Source of the DNA: an uncultured Mediterranea sp.
GTDB lineage: Bacteria > Bacteroidota > Bacteroidia > Bacteroidales > Bacteroidaceae
Length of the DNA: 34,902 bases
Direction: 5' to 3'
Assembly (NCBI GenBank): GCA_939791845.1
Contig: CALNEX010000005.1
Coordinates: 1-34,902 of the forward strand
Part shown: piece by piece, positions 32,379 to 34,902 of the stretch
Position numbering within the stretch: the stretch's first letter is position 1
Layout: the number at the start of each line of letters is the position of its first letter
Notes under the pieces: model-generated
Database searches by the model: none
Seen by the model: the letters and a program-made list of their open reading frames with translations, nothing else
What the model was told of the DNA's origin: nothing
Position numbers and translations under genes: made by a program

Positions 32379-33539
32379 ATGAAAGGAACATTCCCTTTAG
32401 CCAAGTTTCAGGCGTTGCGCACACCTTTCTATTATTATGATACGAAGGTGCTGCGCGACACCTTGGACACCATCCGCACGGAGGCAGGACACTATGAAGC
32501 CTACGCCGTGCACTATGCCATCAAGGCCAATGCCAATCCCAATGTACTGGCCGTCATCCGCGAGAGCGGGCTCGGGGTCGACTGCGTCAGCGGGGGGGAG
32601 ATACGCGCTGCCGTCAAGGCCGGATTCCCCGCCTCGAAAATAGTCTTTGCCGGCGTGGGTAAGTCGGATTGGGAAATCAATTTGGCCTTGGACCACGACA
32701 TCTTCTGCTTCAACGTGGAGTCCATCCCGGAGTTGGAGGTTATCAACATGCTGGCCGCCGCCAAGGGTCGGAAGGCGCGTGTGGCTTTCCGCATCAATCC
32801 CAACGTTGGTGCTCACACGCACGCCAACATCACCACAGGCCTGGCCGAAAACAAGTTCGGCATCAGCATGGAAGACATGGACCGGGTGATAGACATCGCC
32901 TTGGGCATGTCGAACGTGGAGTTCATCGGCCTGCACTTCCACATCGGGTCGCAGATTCTGGACATGGGCGATTTCACGGCACTCTGCAATCGTGTCAATG
33001 AGTTGCAGGAAAAGCTGGAGGCCCGCCAGATACGCATTCCCTACATCAACGTGGGCGGCGGACTGGGCATCGACTACGCGCATCCCAACCGTCAGCCCGT
33101 GCCCGACTTCAAGGCCTACTTCGCCACCTACCACGCCCACCTCAAGCTTCGTCCTTACCAGACGCTGCACTTCGAACTGGGTCGTTCGGTGGTGGGACAG
33201 TGCGGCTCTCTCATCGCGCGGGTGCTCTACGTCAAGCAAGGCACCAACAAGCAGTTCGCCATCCTGGACGCGGGCATGACCGACCTCATCCGTCCCGCCC
33301 TCTACCAGGCCTATCACAAGATAGAGAACATTTCCTCGGACCTCCCCGTGCAGACCTACGATGTGGTGGGTCCCGTTTGTGAGTCATCCGATGTTTTCGG
33401 CAAGGCTGTCGACCTCAACGGGGTGCGGCGGGGCGACTTCATGGCCATCCGCTCGGCGGGTGCCTACGGCGAAATCATGGCATCGGTGTACAACTGCCGC
33501 GAGTTGCCGCAGGGATACACATCGGACGAACTGGGGTAA
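32379..33539 (+). CDS. lysA: Diaminopimelate decarboxylase
   Basis: This 386-residue fold-type III PLP enzyme makes L-lysine from meso-diaminopimelate. The PLP lysine is K49 in VHYAIKANANPNVL; HFHIGSQILD near residue 187, the glycine loop NVGGGLGIDY near 224 and VGPVCESSDVFGK near residue 330 complete the active site. It lies 28 nt after lysC and ends the plus-strand operon. The AraC-type gene converges on it with a ~43-nt gap that has no obvious terminator. Confidence 0.96.
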   Translation: MKGTFPLAKFQALRTPFYYYDTKVLRDTLDTIRTEAGHYEAYAVHYAIKANANPNVLAVIRESGLGVDCVSGGEIRAAVKAGFPASKIVFAGVGKSDWEINLALDHDIFCFNVESIPELEVINMLAAAKGRKARVAFRINPNVGAHTHANITTGLAENKFGISMEDMDRVIDIALGMSNVEFIGLHFHIGSQILDMGDFTALCNRVNELQEKLEARQIRIPYINVGGGLGIDYAHPNRQPVPDFKAYFATYHAHLKLRPYQTLHFELGRSVVGQCGSLIARVLYVKQGTNKQFAILDAGMTDLIRPALYQAYHKIENISSDLPVQTYDVVGPVCESSDVFGKAVDLNGVRRGDFMAIRSAGAYGEIMASVYNCRELPQGYTSDELG

Positions 33540-33582
33540 ACAGCATGGCAGACACAGACAAGGAAACAAGAGACGGCCGATA

Positions 33583-34446
33583 CTAACTGTTTTCTTGTCT
33601 GTTCGCCTCGTTTCGTATTTGTTGGGGCGTTTTGCCCAAATGCTGCCTGCAGAAAGTAGTGAGGTAAGGAATGGAAGAGAAGCGATATTCTTCGGTGATT
33701 TTGCCTATGGTTTTAGTGGTGAGGGCGAGGTCACGGTAGATGCGCTCGGCTTTGCGCTGGGTCATCCATTTGTAGGCAGGTTCGCCAAACGTTTCCTTGA
33801 AACGGCGTTTGAAAGTGTCGATGCTGATGCTGGCCAGTTTGGCAAATTCGCCGAGGTTATCCACTTTGAGATAGTTTTCGTAGACGAAGTCCTTGAAATC
33901 ACGGTTCTTGCCGATGAGGGGGTAGAAGAAAGTGGCCAGTTCTTCCTTGCCATAATACGCACGCAGGAGGATGAACAGTTCGCGCAGCTTCAGTTCGTGG
34001 AAGTGCACGCAGCCCAATCCGTCTTCGAGGAGGTGACTCAGGTTGATGAGGTACTCCTCCAAGCGGGGGCGTATGGGCAGGATATGAAATTTGTATTGGT
34101 AGTTTCTGGGGATGTATTGGGGTAGTTGCTCCAGCGTGAAGCGGTCGCACAAGCTGATGTCGTGCGGCGAGCGGCAACTGATGCAGGTGCAGTCCGTGAG
34201 CACTTGGATGTGGGAGCAACTGTTGTGCACCTGCAGGGAGAAGTGTCCCGCGGGGTGCAGGACTTGATGAAAGTTGTCGGTAGTGACAAGGACGTCACCC
34301 CTAAGCACGAAGATGAGGACCGTCTGGCTGGTGTCGATGATCTGCCGTGTACCTTTCGGGAAATGTTGCAGGCATACGTTGGCCGCTTGTGGCAGTCGGT
34401 AATTCAAGCAACTTTGGTGCTCTTCAATATACAATAAGGATTCCAT
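33583..34446 (-). CDS. AraC-family transcriptional regulator
   Basis: This 287-residue protein has a C-terminal double helix-turn-helix of the AraC type (about 185-285). It includes NLGEFAKLASISIDTFKRRF, then FGEPAYKWMTQRKAERIYRDL, and the second helix pair with YRFSSIPYLTTFCRQHLGKTPQQIR. The N-terminal half (about 1-170) is a cupin-like sensing domain with several Cys and His residues (CTCISC near residue 86). This build resembles the small AraC regulators found in many Bacteroides. The target and ligand are unknown; the neighbours (lysA, glnN) are convergent or separately transcribed and give no clue. Confidence 0.85.
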   Translation of the reverse strand: MESLLYIEEHQSCLNYRLPQAANVCLQHFPKGTRQIIDTSQTVLIFVLRGDVLVTTDNFHQVLHPAGHFSLQVHNSCSHIQVLTDCTCISCRSPHDISLCDRFTLEQLPQYIPRNYQYKFHILPIRPRLEEYLINLSHLLEDGLGCVHFHELKLRELFILLRAYYGKEELATFFYPLIGKNRDFKDFVYENYLKVDNLGEFAKLASISIDTFKRRFKETFGEPAYKWMTQRKAERIYRDLALTTKTIGKITEEYRFSSIPYLTTFCRQHLGKTPQQIRNEANRQENS

Positions 34447-34576
34447 TGACTTGTTTTCTATGAACGTCGTTTGTTTTGTCCGTTATGTCCGGATTTGCGC
34501 ACAAAGATGACACAAATATTTCAATGGGAGTGCAAGGCTGGGGAGAAATTAACAAAGAATAAGAGTCGAAGGAGGA

Positions 34577-34644
34577 ATAAAAAGAGGCACACAGCCACAG
34601 AAAAGTCAACTCTAAGGAATGACAAATCTGTGTTTGTGTGCCTC
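34577..34644 (-). terminator. Terminator of the glutamine synthetase gene
   Basis: GAGGCACACA (34584-34593) pairs with TGTGTGCCTC (34635-34644), extended by CACAG/CTGTG across a 2-nt internal mismatch, with a ~27-nt loop. On the minus strand it is followed by TTTTTATT. It starts 20 nt after the glnN stop. Confidence 0.75.
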
Positions 34645-34663
34645 CGTGTTCGAATAGTAGGCT

Positions 34664-34902
34664 TTATTTCGTGAACAGCAGTTCGCGATACTTGGGCAGG
34701 GGCCAGATTTCGTCGTCAATCTCCATCTCGAGGTGGTCGATGTGGTCGCGGATTTCGTTGAGGAAGGGGCGGACGCTCTCCTCGTAGGCGAAGGCACGGT
34801 CCTTGTAGCAGGGCAGGTGGTTGGCCACTTTCCTTGCCTCGATCATGTCGCGCACCAGCTTCTTGATGGCGGTGACGCGGTGGGAGATTTCGCGGATCAG
34901 CT
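34664..34902 (-). CDS. glnN: Glutamine synthetase type III, C-terminal part (cut by window edge)
   Basis: Only the last ~78 codons are inside the window. The visible tail (REISHRVTAIKKLVRDMIEA, then HLPCYKDRAFAYEESVRPFL and a final EIWPLPKYRELLF) matches the C-terminus of the large GSIII enzymes of Bacteroides. GSIII condenses ammonia with glutamate using ATP. With gdhA in the window this makes a second ammonia-assimilation gene. The start and catalytic regions lie beyond the edge, so integrity is unknown. Confidence 0.85.
   Translation of the reverse strand, partial: LIREISHRVTAIKKLVRDMIEARKVANHLPCYKDRAFAYEESVRPFLNEIRDHIDHLEMEIDDEIWPLPKYRELLFTK

Overview
The window looks like the chromosome of a gut Bacteroidales bacterium (Bacteroides/Phocaeicola-like). 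Evidence for this: Bacteroidota promoters with a TAnnTTTG -7 box, in several cases paired with a TTTG -33 box 19-21 nt upstream; few Shine-Dalgarno sites; NigD-like lipoproteins; a CarboxypepD_reg outer-membrane barrel; type III glutamine synthetase; and a Dma-type sigma/anti-sigma pair. Most of it is core metabolism. The left ~7 kb is accessory and looks like the end of a surface-polysaccharide locus.

Layout. 1-6.8 kb: the tail of a broken sugar transferase, then pglD-, pglE- and pglF-like genes, a complete set for UDP-N,N'-diacetylbacillosamine-type sugars. Between pglD and pglE sit a two-gene Panacea-type toxin-antitoxin candidate and an opposite-strand DUF4143 ATPase with three operator-like repeats exactly 40 bp apart. 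7.0-13.4 kb: late cobalamin genes, cobU-cobT-cobS-cobC on + and cobQ-cobD-cbiB on -, converging with a 14-bp tail-to-tail overlap. 13.4-16.3 kb: a large outer-membrane barrel protein. 16.5-21.8 kb: aroB, a NigD-like lipoprotein, gdhA and an M24 peptidase. The leaders of aroB and the peptidase hold two near-identical ~142-bp palindromic elements, and a 23-bp tandem hairpin repeat follows gdhA. 21.8-23.65 kb: ruvA, tRNA-Ala(GGC), a DUF4286 gene and ruvC. 23.65-26.3 kb: a dual-membrane anti-sigma factor, its ECF sigma factor and a divergent NigD-like lipoprotein, matching the Dma1-Das1-NigD1 system that controls outer-membrane vesiculation in B. thetaiotaomicron. 26.7-33.5 kb: one long + strand run purU-hisH-hisA-hisF-hisIE-ftsE-lysC-lysA. 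33.6-34.9 kb: an AraC-type regulator and the 3' end of type III glutamine synthetase.

The most interesting items are the Dma/Das/NigD locus with its candidate ECF promoter, the Panacea module with an unrecognised partner, the 40-bp-phased operator repeats, the paired leader palindromes, and the tandem hairpin repeat whose variant units keep their base pairing. No CRISPR array, intact insertion sequence, prophage or cobalamin riboswitch was seen.
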